DNA of 64,000 bases from JASHPR01 sp963844655 (GCA_963844655.1 CAWJPA010000004.1:744001-808000), one strand, 5' to 3'; shown: positions 9,132-18,720, numbered from the stretch's first letter. The notes: generated by a model from the sequence alone, not told the origin. Made by a program: numbers and translations.

Positions 9132-9467
9132 ATGGCCGAGACCCGGGCGAGCGACAAGATCCCCGGAGCCAGGGTGGTGGCGAGGAGACGGCCGGTTCCC
9201 GAGTCCGGCCAGGGCAAGCCCCGGGAGTGGCTGGCCCGGGCCGGCGGGGCGGTCCAGGAGGCCAAGACCGAGGGGTCGGACCTCATCCTGTTCGGCGACC
9301 CGGTGCCCTACCGTCCGGGCCGGGCCGAGCGGCGCAGCGGCGTGCCGAGCGAGATCATCACGGCCGAACGGGTGCCCAACTCCTGCATCTGCTCGTGGGC
9401 GTACTCCCACGGCAAGCTCACGCTCAAGCACTACAACGCGGGATGCTCGCTGCACGCGGTCAGGTAG
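9132..9467 (+). CDS. Hypothetical protein, 111 aa
   Basis: I do not recognise this small protein. It has a basic N-terminal third (ARVVARRRPVP) and a C-terminal region rich in cysteine, histidine and aromatic residues, including CICSWAYSHGKLTLKHYNAGC. That could bind metal or form disulfides. The ATG at 9132 lacks a clear ribosome binding site. It lies between the G-rich repeats and the operator of the aldehyde dehydrogenase gene, so co-regulation is uncertain. Coding is supported mainly by an amino acid composition unlike that of the shadow frames. Confidence 0.5.
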   Translation: MAETRASDKIPGARVVARRRPVPESGQGKPREWLARAGGAVQEAKTEGSDLILFGDPVPYRPGRAERRSGVPSEIITAERVPNSCICSWAYSHGKLTLKHYNAGCSLHAVR

Positions 9468-9509
9468 CCCCGGCCGGGCCCTTGCCCACCGGTTGACCGC
9501 GCTGCTACG

Positions 9510-9519
9510 TTGTCGACAA
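9510..9519. promoter_or_regulatory. Putative GntR operator TTGTCGACAA before the aldehyde dehydrogenase gene
   Basis: This exact 10-bp palindrome lies 62 bases before the start of the aldehyde dehydrogenase gene at 9581. It matches the core of the sites at 8682 and 15252, and is the control point for the plus-strand unit 9581-12081. Confidence 0.68.
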
Positions 9520-9580
9520 TCCACCATGCCTCCGCGCTGAGCACGGACGCGGGGCAGGACCCCGACGGCAGGGAGCAGGC

Positions 9581-11080
9581 ATGCAGGGCAGCACGGCGAC
9601 GGCAGGGACGAGCCTGACCGGCAGCACGCCGACACGGGCCTTCATCAACGGCTCGTTCACCGACTCCGTATCCGGACAGACCTTCGACACGCTGAACCCC
9701 GCCACGGGCCAGGCCCTGGCCGCCGTGGCCGAATGCGGTGCCGACGACATCGACCGCGCGGTCGTCGCGGCCCGCGCGGCCTTTGACAGCGGGCGGTGGA
9801 GCAGGCTGGCCCCGGCCGACCGCAAGCGCGTGCTGCTGCGCTTCGCGGACCTGGTGGAGGCCAACGCGGCCCAGATCGCCCGGCTCGACGCGCTCGACGC
9901 GGGGAAGCCGATCGCCGACTGCGAGGACCTGGACCTGCCGGACGTGGTGAACACGCTGCGCTGGTACGCGGAGAGCCTGGACAAGCTGTTCGGCAAGATC
10001 TCCCCCACCGGCGACGACAGCCTCGGGCTAATCGTCCGCGAGCCGGCCGGCGTGGTCGGGGCCGTGCTGCCGTGGAACTTCCCCGCCGCCATGCTGGGCT
10101 GGAAGCTCGGGCCCGCCCTGGCGGCGGGCAACTCCGTGATCGTCAAGCCCGCCGAGCTGTCACCGCTCAGCGCGCTGCGGGTGGCCGAGCTGGCCGCCGA
10201 GGCCGGGATCCCCGACGGCGTGCTGAACGTGGTGCCAGGTTTCGGGGAGACCGCGGGCCGGGCGCTCGGCCTGCACCCGGACGTGGACGTGGTCTCGTTC
10301 ACCGGGTCCACCGAGGTCGGCCGGTACTTCCTGAAGTACTCGGCGGACAGCAACCTGAAGCGGATCACGCTGGAGATGGGCGGCAAGAGCCCGCAGATCG
10401 TCATGGCCGACGCGGGCGACCTGGCGGGGGTGGCGGCCGAGCTGTCCAACGCCGCGTTCTGGAACATGGGCCAGAACTGCACCGCGGGCTCCCGCATCCT
10501 GGTCCAGGACAACCTGCACAGCGACCTGGTGGGCGCGATGTCGCAGGCGGCCGCGGCCTGGACGGTGGGCGACCCGCTTGAGCGCTCCACCAAGATCGGC
10601 CCGCTCATCGAGCCGGACGCCATGGACCGGGTGCTCGGCTACATCGACCGGGCCACCGCCGACGGCGCCAGCGTCGCGCACGGCGGGCGCCGGGTGCGCG
10701 CGGAGACCGGCGGCTGGTTCGTCGAGCCGACGGTCATGGACAACGTCCGCCCCGACATGCCCATGGCCCAGGACGAGATCTTCGGGCCGGTCGTCGCGGT
10801 GATCCCGTTCGCGGACGAGCAGGAGGCGGTGCGGATCGCCAACGACACCACCTACGGCCTGGCCGCGTCGGTGTTCACCCGCGACATCAACACCGCGCAC
10901 CGGCTGGCCCGCGCGGTGCGGGCCGGGACCGTCACCGTCAACTGCTACGGCGAGGGCGACGTCACCACGCCGTTCGGCGGCTACCGGTCCTCCGGGTTCG
11001 GCGGGCGGGACAAGGGCCTCGAGGCCTTCGATCAGTACACCGAGCAGAAGACCATCTGGTACAACCTGTCCGACGACTGA
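9581..11080 (+). CDS. Aldehyde dehydrogenase, probable 2-oxoglutarate semialdehyde dehydrogenase
   Basis: This 499-residue NAD(P)-dependent aldehyde dehydrogenase has the glutamate in TLEMGGKSPQIV and the catalytic cysteine in NMGQNCTAGSR. NFPAAMLGWKLGPALAAGN and FGPVVAVIPF lie at the usual places, and the length is typical. In hydroxyproline catabolism the last step is oxidation of 2-oxoglutarate semialdehyde to 2-oxoglutarate. The shared operator with the deaminase/dehydrogenase unit supports that assignment. The family also contains gamma-glutamyl-gamma-aminobutyraldehyde dehydrogenases, which would fit the aminotransferase upstream, so the substrate is inferred. Confidence 0.85.
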   Translation: MQGSTATAGTSLTGSTPTRAFINGSFTDSVSGQTFDTLNPATGQALAAVAECGADDIDRAVVAARAAFDSGRWSRLAPADRKRVLLRFADLVEANAAQIARLDALDAGKPIADCEDLDLPDVVNTLRWYAESLDKLFGKISPTGDDSLGLIVREPAGVVGAVLPWNFPAAMLGWKLGPALAAGNSVIVKPAELSPLSALRVAELAAEAGIPDGVLNVVPGFGETAGRALGLHPDVDVVSFTGSTEVGRYFLKYSADSNLKRITLEMGGKSPQIVMADAGDLAGVAAELSNAAFWNMGQNCTAGSRILVQDNLHSDLVGAMSQAAAAWTVGDPLERSTKIGPLIEPDAMDRVLGYIDRATADGASVAHGGRRVRAETGGWFVEPTVMDNVRPDMPMAQDEIFGPVVAVIPFADEQEAVRIANDTTYGLAASVFTRDINTAHRLARAVRAGTVTVNCYGEGDVTTPFGGYRSSGFGGRDKGLEAFDQYTEQKTIWYNLSDD

Positions 11081-11094
11081 CTCCCGAGGGCAGG

Positions 11095-12081
11095 ATGATC
11101 CCGGTGGGCGGAGCAGGCCAGGACGGCCCGAGCATCGGGGTCATCGTGCCCGCGTTCATCCCGCCGGGCGAGTTCACCGGCTACGTGCGCCGGGCCGAGC
11201 AGCTCGGCTTCCACGAGGTGTGGCTGGTCGAGGACTGCTTCCTGCACGGCGCGTTCGCCCAGGCGGCCACCGCCCTGGCCGTCACCAGCTCGCTGCGCGT
11301 GGGCCTGGGCATCATCCCGGCCGGAGCGCGCCACGTGGCCTTCGCGGCCATGGAGATCTCGACCCTGGCCGGTCTGCACCCGGGCCGGCTCATGGTCGGG
11401 GTCGGTCACGGCATGCCCGCCTGGATGGAGCAGATCGGCGCGTGGCCGTCCAGCCCGCTGACCCTGCTCGACGAGTACATCCGGGCGCTGCGGCAACTGC
11501 TCGCCGGGGAGAACGTGACCTCCGGCGGCCGCTACGTCAGGCTGCGGGACGTGCAGCTCGCGCACCCGCCGTCCGTGGTGCCGCCGGTGTTCGCGGGCGT
11601 GCGCGGCCCGAAGTCGCTGCGGCGGTCCGGCCAGGTCGCCCAGGGCACCGTGCTGGCCGAGCCGGTCACCCCCGAGTACCTGGCCTTCGTGCGGGCGCAG
11701 ATCGCCGGGGCCGGCCAGGAGCCGGACGGCCACGAGATCGTGGCCTACAACCTGGGGTCGGTCGACGACGACCCGGACGTGGCTCGGAGCCGGGTACGCG
11801 GGCCGCTGGCCGTGATCGGTGAACCAGACTGGGCCCCGCACACCGCGGTGCTTGAGTTCGGGACCGAGCTGGTGGCGTTGCGTAATGGCTCTGGATCGGC
11901 CAGCGCGTTCGCGGCGGCCCTCCCCGATGCCTGGGTCGACCGGCTGGCCGTCGTGGGGACCCCGGCCCGGGCGCGCGAGCAGCTGCAGGCCCTGCACCGC
12001 GGGGGCGCCGGGCACACCGTGCTGATGCCCGCGTACCCGGAGCTGATGCCCGCCCTCGACTCGCTGGCCCGGGTGCTCTAG
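11095..12081 (+). CDS. LLM class flavin-dependent oxidoreductase
   Basis: This 328-residue luciferase-like TIM-barrel enzyme has the N-terminal strand IGVIVPAFIPPGEF, AEQLGFHEVWLVED and the central VGLGIIPAGARH segment. LHPGRLMVGVGHG and ARAREQLQALHRGG follow towards the C terminus. Members use FMN or F420, and the cofactor cannot be told apart here. It follows the aldehyde dehydrogenase by 14 bases and is probably co-transcribed from the operator at 9510. Its stop overlaps the convergent racemase stop by four bases. The role in the pathway is unknown. Confidence 0.82.
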   Translation: MIPVGGAGQDGPSIGVIVPAFIPPGEFTGYVRRAEQLGFHEVWLVEDCFLHGAFAQAATALAVTSSLRVGLGIIPAGARHVAFAAMEISTLAGLHPGRLMVGVGHGMPAWMEQIGAWPSSPLTLLDEYIRALRQLLAGENVTSGGRYVRLRDVQLAHPPSVVPPVFAGVRGPKSLRRSGQVAQGTVLAEPVTPEYLAFVRAQIAGAGQEPDGHEIVAYNLGSVDDDPDVARSRVRGPLAVIGEPDWAPHTAVLEFGTELVALRNGSGSASAFAAALPDAWVDRLAVVGTPARAREQLQALHRGGAGHTVLMPAYPELMPALDSLARVL

Positions 12082-13115
12082 GCCCCCTGGCTGAGCCAGG
12101 TGTCGGACAGCGTGTAACCCTCGGGGAACGGGTCGGCGGGATCGACGCCCACCTGGGACATGTCGGTGATGTAGGCCTGGCCCGCGATGCTCGGCACCAC
12201 GGCCGGGATGCCGCCGGCCTCGGTCACCGCGTCGACCCGGCTGTCGAACGTGCTGCCGATGATCGACTCGTGCACGAACCGCTCCCCCACGCCGATCTCG
12301 CCCTTGGCGTGCATGACCGCCAGCCGGGCCGACGTGCCGGTGCCGCACGGGGACCTGTCGATCCGGCCCGGGGAGACGATCACGGTGTTGCGCGCGGTGA
12401 GCACCCCGTCCTGCCGCGTCGCGGGCAGGGTGAACTCGGTCTGGGTGATGCCGGCGAAGTCCGGGTTCTCCGGGTGCACGGCGGTCAGCTGCGCGGCCGC
12501 GGCCTGCTTGATCTGCTGCCCGGCCACGCACAGGTCCCGGCCCTCGTCCGGGGTGAGGCGGAACCCGGCGCTGGCCGCGTCGACCAGCACGTAGGCCATG
12601 CCGCCCCAGGCCACGTCGACCGTGAGCGGGCCGAGGCCGGGCACCTCGATCGTGGCGCCGAGGTGGTAGACGAACGCGGGCTGGTTGACGAACCTGACGC
12701 TGGTGACCTTGCCGTCGCGGCACTCGCACTGCAGCCTGATCAGCCCGGCCGGGGACTCGAGCACCAGGTCGGTGACGGGTTCGGCCATCGGGAGCATGCC
12801 GGTTTCCAGCAGCACGGTGGCCACGCAGATCGTGTTGCTGCCCGACATCACCGGGTACTCAGTGGACTCCATGATCACGTAGCCCATCTGGGCCTCGGGG
12901 TGGCTGGTGGGCAGCACGATGTTGACGCTGCGGGTGACGGCCCCGCGAGGCTCCCGCAGCAGCAGCGTGCGGATGTCGTCGCGCTCGGTGGCCAGGTACC
13001 GCATCTTGTCGAACATGGTCAGGCCCGGCACGTCGCCGACGCCGCCCACGATCACGTTGCCGACCTCGCCCTCGGCGTGACAGCCGACCACGTTGAACAC
13101 CTTGCCGAAACGCAT
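12078..13115 (-). CDS. Proline racemase family protein, probable 4-hydroxyproline 2-epimerase (Ser/Cys type)
   Basis: This 345-residue cofactor-independent epimerase acts by two opposed acid/base residues. The second, cysteine, is clear in SPCGTGTSARL. At the first site the usual MCGHG is MSGSN, so serine replaces cysteine. Known groups in this superfamily are Cys/Cys (epimerases), Ser/Cys (epimerases, often weaker) and Cys/Thr (3-hydroxyproline dehydratases). With the D-amino acid dehydrogenase, deaminase and semialdehyde dehydrogenase in the same regulon, epimerisation of trans-4-hydroxy-L-proline is likely. It is the last gene of the GMC unit. Confidence 0.8.
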   Translation of the reverse strand: MRFGKVFNVVGCHAEGEVGNVIVGGVGDVPGLTMFDKMRYLATERDDIRTLLLREPRGAVTRSVNIVLPTSHPEAQMGYVIMESTEYPVMSGSNTICVATVLLETGMLPMAEPVTDLVLESPAGLIRLQCECRDGKVTSVRFVNQPAFVYHLGATIEVPGLGPLTVDVAWGGMAYVLVDAASAGFRLTPDEGRDLCVAGQQIKQAAAAQLTAVHPENPDFAGITQTEFTLPATRQDGVLTARNTVIVSPGRIDRSPCGTGTSARLAVMHAKGEIGVGERFVHESIIGSTFDSRVDAVTEAGGIPAVVPSIAGQAYITDMSQVGVDPADPFPEGYTLSDTWLSQGA

Positions 13116-13124
13116 CGCGGTCCC

Positions 13125-13607
13125 CTACTCGCCGGCGGCGGAGATATAGATGTGGCCCCGGGCGAGCACCGGGTCGAGTATGCCGTCGGCGAGCTCGTTC
13201 GCGGCCTCGTCGACGCGGGCGGGCTGCCGGAACTGGCCGGGGTAGCCGATCAGGCGGCGGATGTGGTCGCCCGCCAGGTAGGCGCCGGCGACGATCGAGG
13301 AGATCAGGTGGAAGCGGCCCTCGGCATCATCCGCGTGCAGGCGGCGCAGCGCCAGGTCCAAGTCGGCCTCCCCCTCGAGCTGGTCCAGCGTGGAGAGCAG
13401 CAGGTCGATGGCGTCACGCCGGGCCGCGATGCACCGGTCCAGCCACTCATCGAAGCCCGGCGCCTGGGTGGCGGACGGGTTGTCGCCCGCGGCGGGCACG
13501 AGCTGGTCGGCGACCCGGTGCAGGGTGGCGCGCTGCGCCGGGCTCAGCTCCTTCGGCGGCGTCGTCACCCGGCGCGGCACTGACAGGCGCTGTGGGGGGC
13601 TGGTCAC
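13125..13607 (-). CDS. Gluconate 2-dehydrogenase subunit 3-like protein
   Basis: This 160-residue protein starts at GTG 13607 and overlaps the stop of the GMC gene (GTGA). The core LSPAQRATLHRVADQLVPA followed by DLALRRLHADDAEGRFHLIS and GYPGQF matches the small-subunit family that partners GMC flavoproteins in membrane-bound sugar or alcohol dehydrogenases. I see no clear Tat or Sec signal, so its location is uncertain. Together with the GMC protein it should form a dehydrogenase that passes electrons to a cytochrome or quinone. Confidence 0.78.
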   Translation of the reverse strand: MTSPPQRLSVPRRVTTPPKELSPAQRATLHRVADQLVPAAGDNPSATQAPGFDEWLDRCIAARRDAIDLLLSTLDQLEGEADLDLALRRLHADDAEGRFHLISSIVAGAYLAGDHIRRLIGYPGQFRQPARVDEAANELADGILDPVLARGHIYISAAGE

Positions 13608-15223
13608 GCGGGAACCTCCTGGTGGCGGGCGTGGTCGGCGATGCCGCGGCCGACCCGCAGGGCCAGCGCGGAGATCGTGCAGGTGGGGTTGGCCGAGCCG
13701 CTGGTGACGAAGATGCTGCCGTCGGCGATGAACAGGTTCGGCACGTCGTGCGCCCGGCCGAACGAGTCGACCACCGAGCGGGCCGGGTCGGTGCCCATCC
13801 GGGCCGTGCCCATCAGGTGCCCGGGCTGGTCGATCCACAGCTCGGTGGCGAAGGTCTCCCGCACGCCGGACGCCTGGTGCAGCTCCTCCATCCGCGCCAC
13901 GGTGAACTTCAGGCTCCTGCGTGTGTTCTCGCTGATCCGGTACTCGATCCTGGGCGCGGGGATCCCGCTGCCGTCGGTCAGGCCGTCGGCCAGCGTGACC
14001 CGGTTGTGCTCCTCGGGCAGGTCCTCGACGTTCGCGGCCCACAGGATGCCGCGCTCGGCGGTCCGCGTCACGTCGTGGAACGCCGGCCCCCACACGGCGT
14101 CGTAGCCGGCGGGCCGGTGCGCCTCGACCGCGTTCACCGGCCCGGGGGTGGGCAGGGCGTGCAGCTTGCAGCCCCGGACGAAGCCCCGGCTGGTGCCGGT
14201 GTCGTAGAACTGCATGCTGTGGATGAGCTGGCCGGCCGGGCCGCGGTGGCTCTGCAGGTCGTCGTCGTAGAAGCCGACCACGGTGCAGTTCGGGTGCAGC
14301 ATGAGGTTGCGGCCGACCAGGCCCGAGGAGTTGGCCAGGCCGTCCGGGTGGGCGGGCGACGCGGACAGCAGCAGCAGCCGCGGGGTGCCGATGCCGTTGG
14401 CGCACAGCACGACGACCTGGCCGCGCTGCCGGTGTTCGGTCCCCTCGCGGTCGATCCAGATCACGGACTCGACCAGCCCGCGGCTAGACGTCTCCAGGCG
14501 GCAGACCCGTGCTCCCGTGACGATCTGGGCCCCGGCGCGCTGTGCGTGCGGCCAGTACGCCAGGTCGAACGAGCTCTTCGCTCCCTCGGGGCACCCAAAC
14601 TCGCAGGTACCCCACCGGGCGCACCCCTCGAGGTTCTTGTGCTTGTGGCTGGGGATGGCGTTGGTGCCTGGCCACCAGTGCCAGCCCAGGGCATTCGCGC
14701 CCTGCGCGGCGCGCCGGCCTGCCGCGCCGATCGGGTTGGGCGGCAGCGGGTACTCGAGCCCGGGCGGGTACGCGGTGTCGCCGCTGACCCCGGACACGCC
14801 GATGAACGCGTCGACCTCGTCGTGGTACGGCGCGAGGTCGGCGTAGCTGATCGGCCAGTCGTCGGCCACGCCGTCCAGCGTCCTGACCCGGAAGTCGGAC
14901 GGCAGCAGCCGGGGCCACTCCGCACCGTAGAAAATGCTCGAGCCGCCGACCGCGTTGAACATGACCGGGGTCATGTCGGAGTCGGCGACGTCCAGCGGGT
15001 AGTCCGACGGCAGCTGGCGGATGTTCGGGTCGTGGTGCCACTGCTGGTGGATCAGCAGTTCCCACTCGGGGTGGTTGGCGGGAAAGTCGGACGGGTTCAC
15101 CCAGTCGCCCTGCTCCAGGCAGACCACGCTGAACCCGCGCTCGGCCAGCGTGTGCGACACGACCGCGCCGGAGGGGCCGGAGCCGACCACGACCACGTCG
15201 GCGATGTCGGGCAGTTCGGTCAC
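13604..15223 (-). CDS. GMC family oxidoreductase (gluconate 2-dehydrogenase flavoprotein-like)
   Basis: This 539-residue FAD enzyme has the N-terminal nucleotide motif VVVVGSGPSGAVVSHTLAERG. GGSSIFYGAEWPRL lies in the FAD-attachment region. A cysteine-rich segment (CARWGTCEFGCPEGAKSS) could hold an iron-sulfur cluster, as in some dehydrogenases of this group. The C-terminal LGRAHDVPNLFIADGS-type signature is present. It heads a unit of three genes (GMC, subunit 3, racemase) preceded by TTGTCGACAA at 15252. It may oxidise a hydroxylated or cyclic substrate in the same pathway; the substrate is not evident. Confidence 0.83.
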   Translation of the reverse strand: MTELPDIADVVVVGSGPSGAVVSHTLAERGFSVVCLEQGDWVNPSDFPANHPEWELLIHQQWHHDPNIRQLPSDYPLDVADSDMTPVMFNAVGGSSIFYGAEWPRLLPSDFRVRTLDGVADDWPISYADLAPYHDEVDAFIGVSGVSGDTAYPPGLEYPLPPNPIGAAGRRAAQGANALGWHWWPGTNAIPSHKHKNLEGCARWGTCEFGCPEGAKSSFDLAYWPHAQRAGAQIVTGARVCRLETSSRGLVESVIWIDREGTEHRQRGQVVVLCANGIGTPRLLLLSASPAHPDGLANSSGLVGRNLMLHPNCTVVGFYDDDLQSHRGPAGQLIHSMQFYDTGTSRGFVRGCKLHALPTPGPVNAVEAHRPAGYDAVWGPAFHDVTRTAERGILWAANVEDLPEEHNRVTLADGLTDGSGIPAPRIEYRISENTRRSLKFTVARMEELHQASGVRETFATELWIDQPGHLMGTARMGTDPARSVVDSFGRAHDVPNLFIADGSIFVTSGSANPTCTISALALRVGRGIADHARHQEVPA

Positions 15224-15251
15224 GTTGATCTCCCGCCGGGCCTGGCACTTC

Positions 15252-15261
15252 TTGTCGACAA
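15252..15261. promoter_or_regulatory. Putative GntR operator TTGTCGACAA before the GMC unit
   Basis: This exact palindrome lies 29 bases upstream of the GMC start (15223, minus strand). It is the fourth occurrence in the first 15.3 kb, and all four lie in front of transcription units. Confidence 0.68.
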
Positions 15262-15335
15262 TCGACCCGAAAGTCTTGCGGCTTTGCCAGGGGTTGTCAA
15301 GGCCAGCGGGCCCGGCGGGAGCGGATCCGTGGCGG

Positions 15336-17229
15336 CTACCCCGGCTGGCGTGCGTCGGCGGGAGCCGCCGGCGCGGCGGCGCCCTCCGGCCCGGGCCCGG
15401 GACGGTCCCAGGACCGCCAGATCAGCCGGTGCACCGGGATCAGCCTGGGGATGTCGCGCAGCCCGGGGATGAACGGCACCAGCAGCAGCACGATCGTGGC
15501 CAGGCCGGTCATGTAGATCGCGATCATGTCGATGTTGGCGGAGTTGGTCCACCCGGGGATCTGGTACCACAGCGTGTACAGCCACAGCCAGGGCTGGCCG
15601 GGGTAGCTGCCGGTCTCGTTCATCACGCCCCACTGCTCACCGGTCAGGTTCATGGCCTGGGCCTGGGTGGAGAAGTACTGCCCGTCCTCGATGAACAGCA
15701 GCGGCTTGGTGAGGTTCGTGCCATAGAACGGCTGCTGGGCCAGCAGGTCGGCGTCCAGCGCGCCGCTGCGGGCCAGGGTGAGCTCATTGGCCATCATGGC
15801 CGGGACCGGCCCGTCGTTAGCCGGCGGGACAACCGGGCGGCCGGCGACGAACTCCACCTTGGCCTCCGCGGTGGCGTAGGCGTTGGCCCACGCCTGCTGC
15901 TGGGCGGGCGAAGCCGCCTGCCAGCGGGCCAGCGGGGCGGCGGTGGCCGGGTTGGACCGCGCGAGCGTGGTCAGCGGGATGATCACGAAGTCCCGGGCCG
16001 CGTCGACCGGCTGGGTCACCCCGGTGATCTTGGCCGGGGCGAACAGCAGCGACTGAAGACTGCCGGTCTGATTGTTGTAGGGCGGGCCGTACGTGGCGGT
16101 CTCGCTGGTCCCGTTCAGTTCGCTGGCCGCGGTGGCCAGGAAGTCGGCGGGCGCGACCCGCGCCCAGGTGCCGACCGTGACCGGCGGGACGTCCGGGGAC
16201 GACAGCAGCGCGGCCAGGCCGAACGTGAGCGCGAGGATCACCACCGCCGCGATCGTGCCCTCCTTCAGGATGTCGTAGCGACGCACCGGGCCGCGCCACG
16301 GCGCGGCGTCGGCGGCGGCGACCGCCCGGCGGCGCTGCCGCCGCGAACCGCTGGCCGCAGCGAGGAGGGCAGGGGAGGTGGGTGAGGCGTCGATGGGGTG
16401 CACGACGCTGCGGACCCGGACCAGCAGCACGTGCGCGCCCACCACCGCGACCAGGATGATCGGGATGAGCACGATGTGCCACATCAGCTGCTGGCCAAAG
16501 TTCATCACGTTGAAGAACGCGCCGACGCCGACCGAGTTGAACGCGTCCTTGCCGCTGGTGGAGATCCACTGGGAGTCGAAGTTCTGCTGCGACACATACC
16601 CGGTGAAGCACTCCACGACCGACGCAGCGAACGCGACCACGCCGGTAATCCAGGTCATCGCCCGGCGCCCGCGCCAGGCCGCCATCCAGAACTTGGCCCA
16701 CAAGTGGATCACCAGCAGCGCCATGAACAGCTCCACGCTCCACAGGTGCAGGCTGTTGCAGAAATGCCCAACCGGGTTGTAGTGCCACCAGTCGGGGCCG
16801 CCGACGGCCAGGGCGAACCCGGAGGCGATCGCCACGCCGAGCGCGGCCAGCGAGGCCGACCCCGAACACATACGCCCACGACGCCACGTAGGCGGGCTGA
16901 CGGTCGGGCAGCAGCTTGCCCGGTGGCAGTAACGCCAGCGCGCGGCGCCGGACCCGGGCCGTCCACATGTCCGCGTCCTCATCGGCGCCCGCCCCGCCGG
17001 ACAGCCCGGCCCCACCCGGCTCGCCCGGCGCCGGGTCCGCCGCCTGCCCGGCCGGGTAGACCCGGCCCTTGGGGAACGGCAGCAGCAGCGCCGCCCCGAA
17101 GATCACCACCATGACAGCGATCAGCACCAGGTTCGCGACCGAGACAGTGAAAATCGACCAGTGCAGGTACGTTCCGGGGGAGTTGAGATCGATCGCCACG
17201 GGAGTGACCGTCAGCGCTGAAGTACCCAT
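15336..17229 (-). pseudogene. Cytochrome b (b6-type quinol:cytochrome c reductase subunit), interrupted by a frameshift
   Basis: The N-terminal frame (from ATG 17229, with AGGAG upstream) carries one membrane helix and runs to SWAYVFG. The rest continues in another frame from SASLAALGVAIASG. Removing one base from the CCCC run at 16860-16863 joins them into about 630 residues. Two haem-ligand pairs are visible. The first, SLHLWSVELFMALLVIH, is 14 apart. The second, in MWHIVLIPIILVAVVGAH, is 15 apart as in b6-type proteins. A long periplasmic-like insertion and C-terminal helices follow. No Rieske or cytochrome c gene is nearby. A sequencing indel is likely. Confidence 0.78.
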
Positions 17230-17295
17230 GCGTGCTCCTATACGGTGAGCCAGCAGAACAAGGGGCTAAACAGTCCGTCGCCCAGATCGTCGCGC

Positions 17296-17342
17296 CCGGC
17301 GTGGTCACGCCGGAAGGGAGATGAGTCCCCCGCCCGGGGGAC
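17296..17342 (-). terminator. Two GC-rich hairpins after the histidine kinase gene
   Basis: CCGGCGTG/CACGCCGG (17296-17313) and GTCCCCC-GCCC-GGGGGAC (17325-17342) are perfect inverted repeats. They lie in the gap between the kinase stop and the cytochrome b start. No T run follows, so termination activity is only suggested. Confidence 0.4.
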
Positions 17343-17384
17343 CATGGTCCTGCCGGATCGGCCCGGCCAGGGCCGTGGCGCCGG

Positions 17385-18720
17385 TCAGCCGGAGGGGTGC
17401 TGGTCCGCCGGGGGCCGGGCCGGCGGCGCGGCCTCCACCGGAACGGTGAAGTCCGGCGCCGGGCCGTGCTGCCGGACCGTGGCCCGGCGCCAGGAGACCT
17501 GGAACAGGGCACCGCCGAGCGGCGAGTCGTCGATCCGCCACTGGCCGCCGGTGGAGCGGACGATCGAGTCGGCGATGGCCAGGCCGAGCCCGGCGCCCCC
17601 GGGCGTCTCGGTGGCGCGGTGGAAGCGGTCGAACAGCCGGGCCCGGTCCTGGGCCGGAACCCCGGGACCGGTGTCCTCCACGGTCAGGGTGACCCGGCTG
17701 GCCCGCTGGCCGACGCCGATCCGCACCTTGCCGTCCCGGCCTGCGTGCTTGCAGGCGTTGTCGACCAGGACCCCGGCCAGCCGGTCGATCAGCTCGGGGG
17801 GGGCGCTGATCCAGGCCGGCTCCGGGCCGGCGCTGGCCACCACGATGTCGATGGACTGCGCGTGCGCCAGGGCGCGGAAGCGGTCCGCGCACCCCGCGGC
17901 GATCGTGGCCAGGTCCAGGGGCTCGTTGCCGGGCTCGGGCGGCTGCGAGTCGAACCTGGCCAGCCAGAGCAGGTCCTCCACGATGCTGCGCAGCCGCTCG
18001 CTCTCCCCCTGGATGCGGGCCAGGGCGCCGCGGTACTCGGCCGCCTTCCGCGGGGCGTTGAGCGCGATGCTGGTCTCCGCGCTGATCACGCTGAGCGGGG
18101 TGCGCAGCTCGTGTGACGCGTCGGCGGTGAACTCCAGCTGCCGCCGCCGGGACTGCTCGACCGGTGACAGCGCCCGCAGCCCGATGATCAGCGCCCCGAT
18201 GAACACCGCGAGCAGGAGCACGGGCGCGGCCAGGGCCTCGCCCACGCCGAGCACGTCCTCGATGTGGCCCTGCTCGCCCAGGCTCTGGCCCGCGACCAGC
18301 AGCGCGCCGCCGTAGCGGACGGCGGCCAGCCGGTACGCGCCGTGGGCCAGGTGGACCGTGTGCGGCCCGCGCAGTGGTCAGCACGGCACCGGGCGGCAGC
18401 TGCGGGCCGCCCGCGCCCGCGTTCATCCGCACCACCCGGTCCGGGGTGACCAGCCACAGGTACAGCGGAGGCGCGTCCGAGTCATCGTCATCGTCGTCGT
18501 CCTCGGCCGGGGACGCGGTGGCGGCCGTGCCGCTCTCGCGCACGTCCGCCAGGCGCTCCTGCAGCCGGGAGTCCACCGCGGCCACCAGCCGCGCGGCCAC
18601 GACCCGGTCCAGGACCGTGACGCAGCCGGCGTAGACGACCCCGATCAGCAGGCTGGTGGCCAGGGCGATCCGCACCGCGTGCGCGACCCCGGGCGGCAGC
18701 CTGCGCCGTCGCAGCCTCAT
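17385..18720 (-). pseudogene. Sensor histidine kinase, interrupted by a frameshift
   Basis: The reading starts at ATG 18720, coupled (ATGA) to the response regulator. The N-terminal part has a membrane helix (IALATSLLIGVVYAGCVTVL), an acidic run (DDDDDDD) and part of the sensor region. The frame is then lost near 18366-18368, where one extra base in the CCC run accounts for it. The rest gives a second helix, the phosphoacceptor box ADASHELRTPLSV, the N box LVDNACKHAG, and the ATP-lid boxes DTGPGVP and GGAGLGLAI. The restored protein is about 444 residues and follows the classic OmpR-partner layout. Confidence 0.8.
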
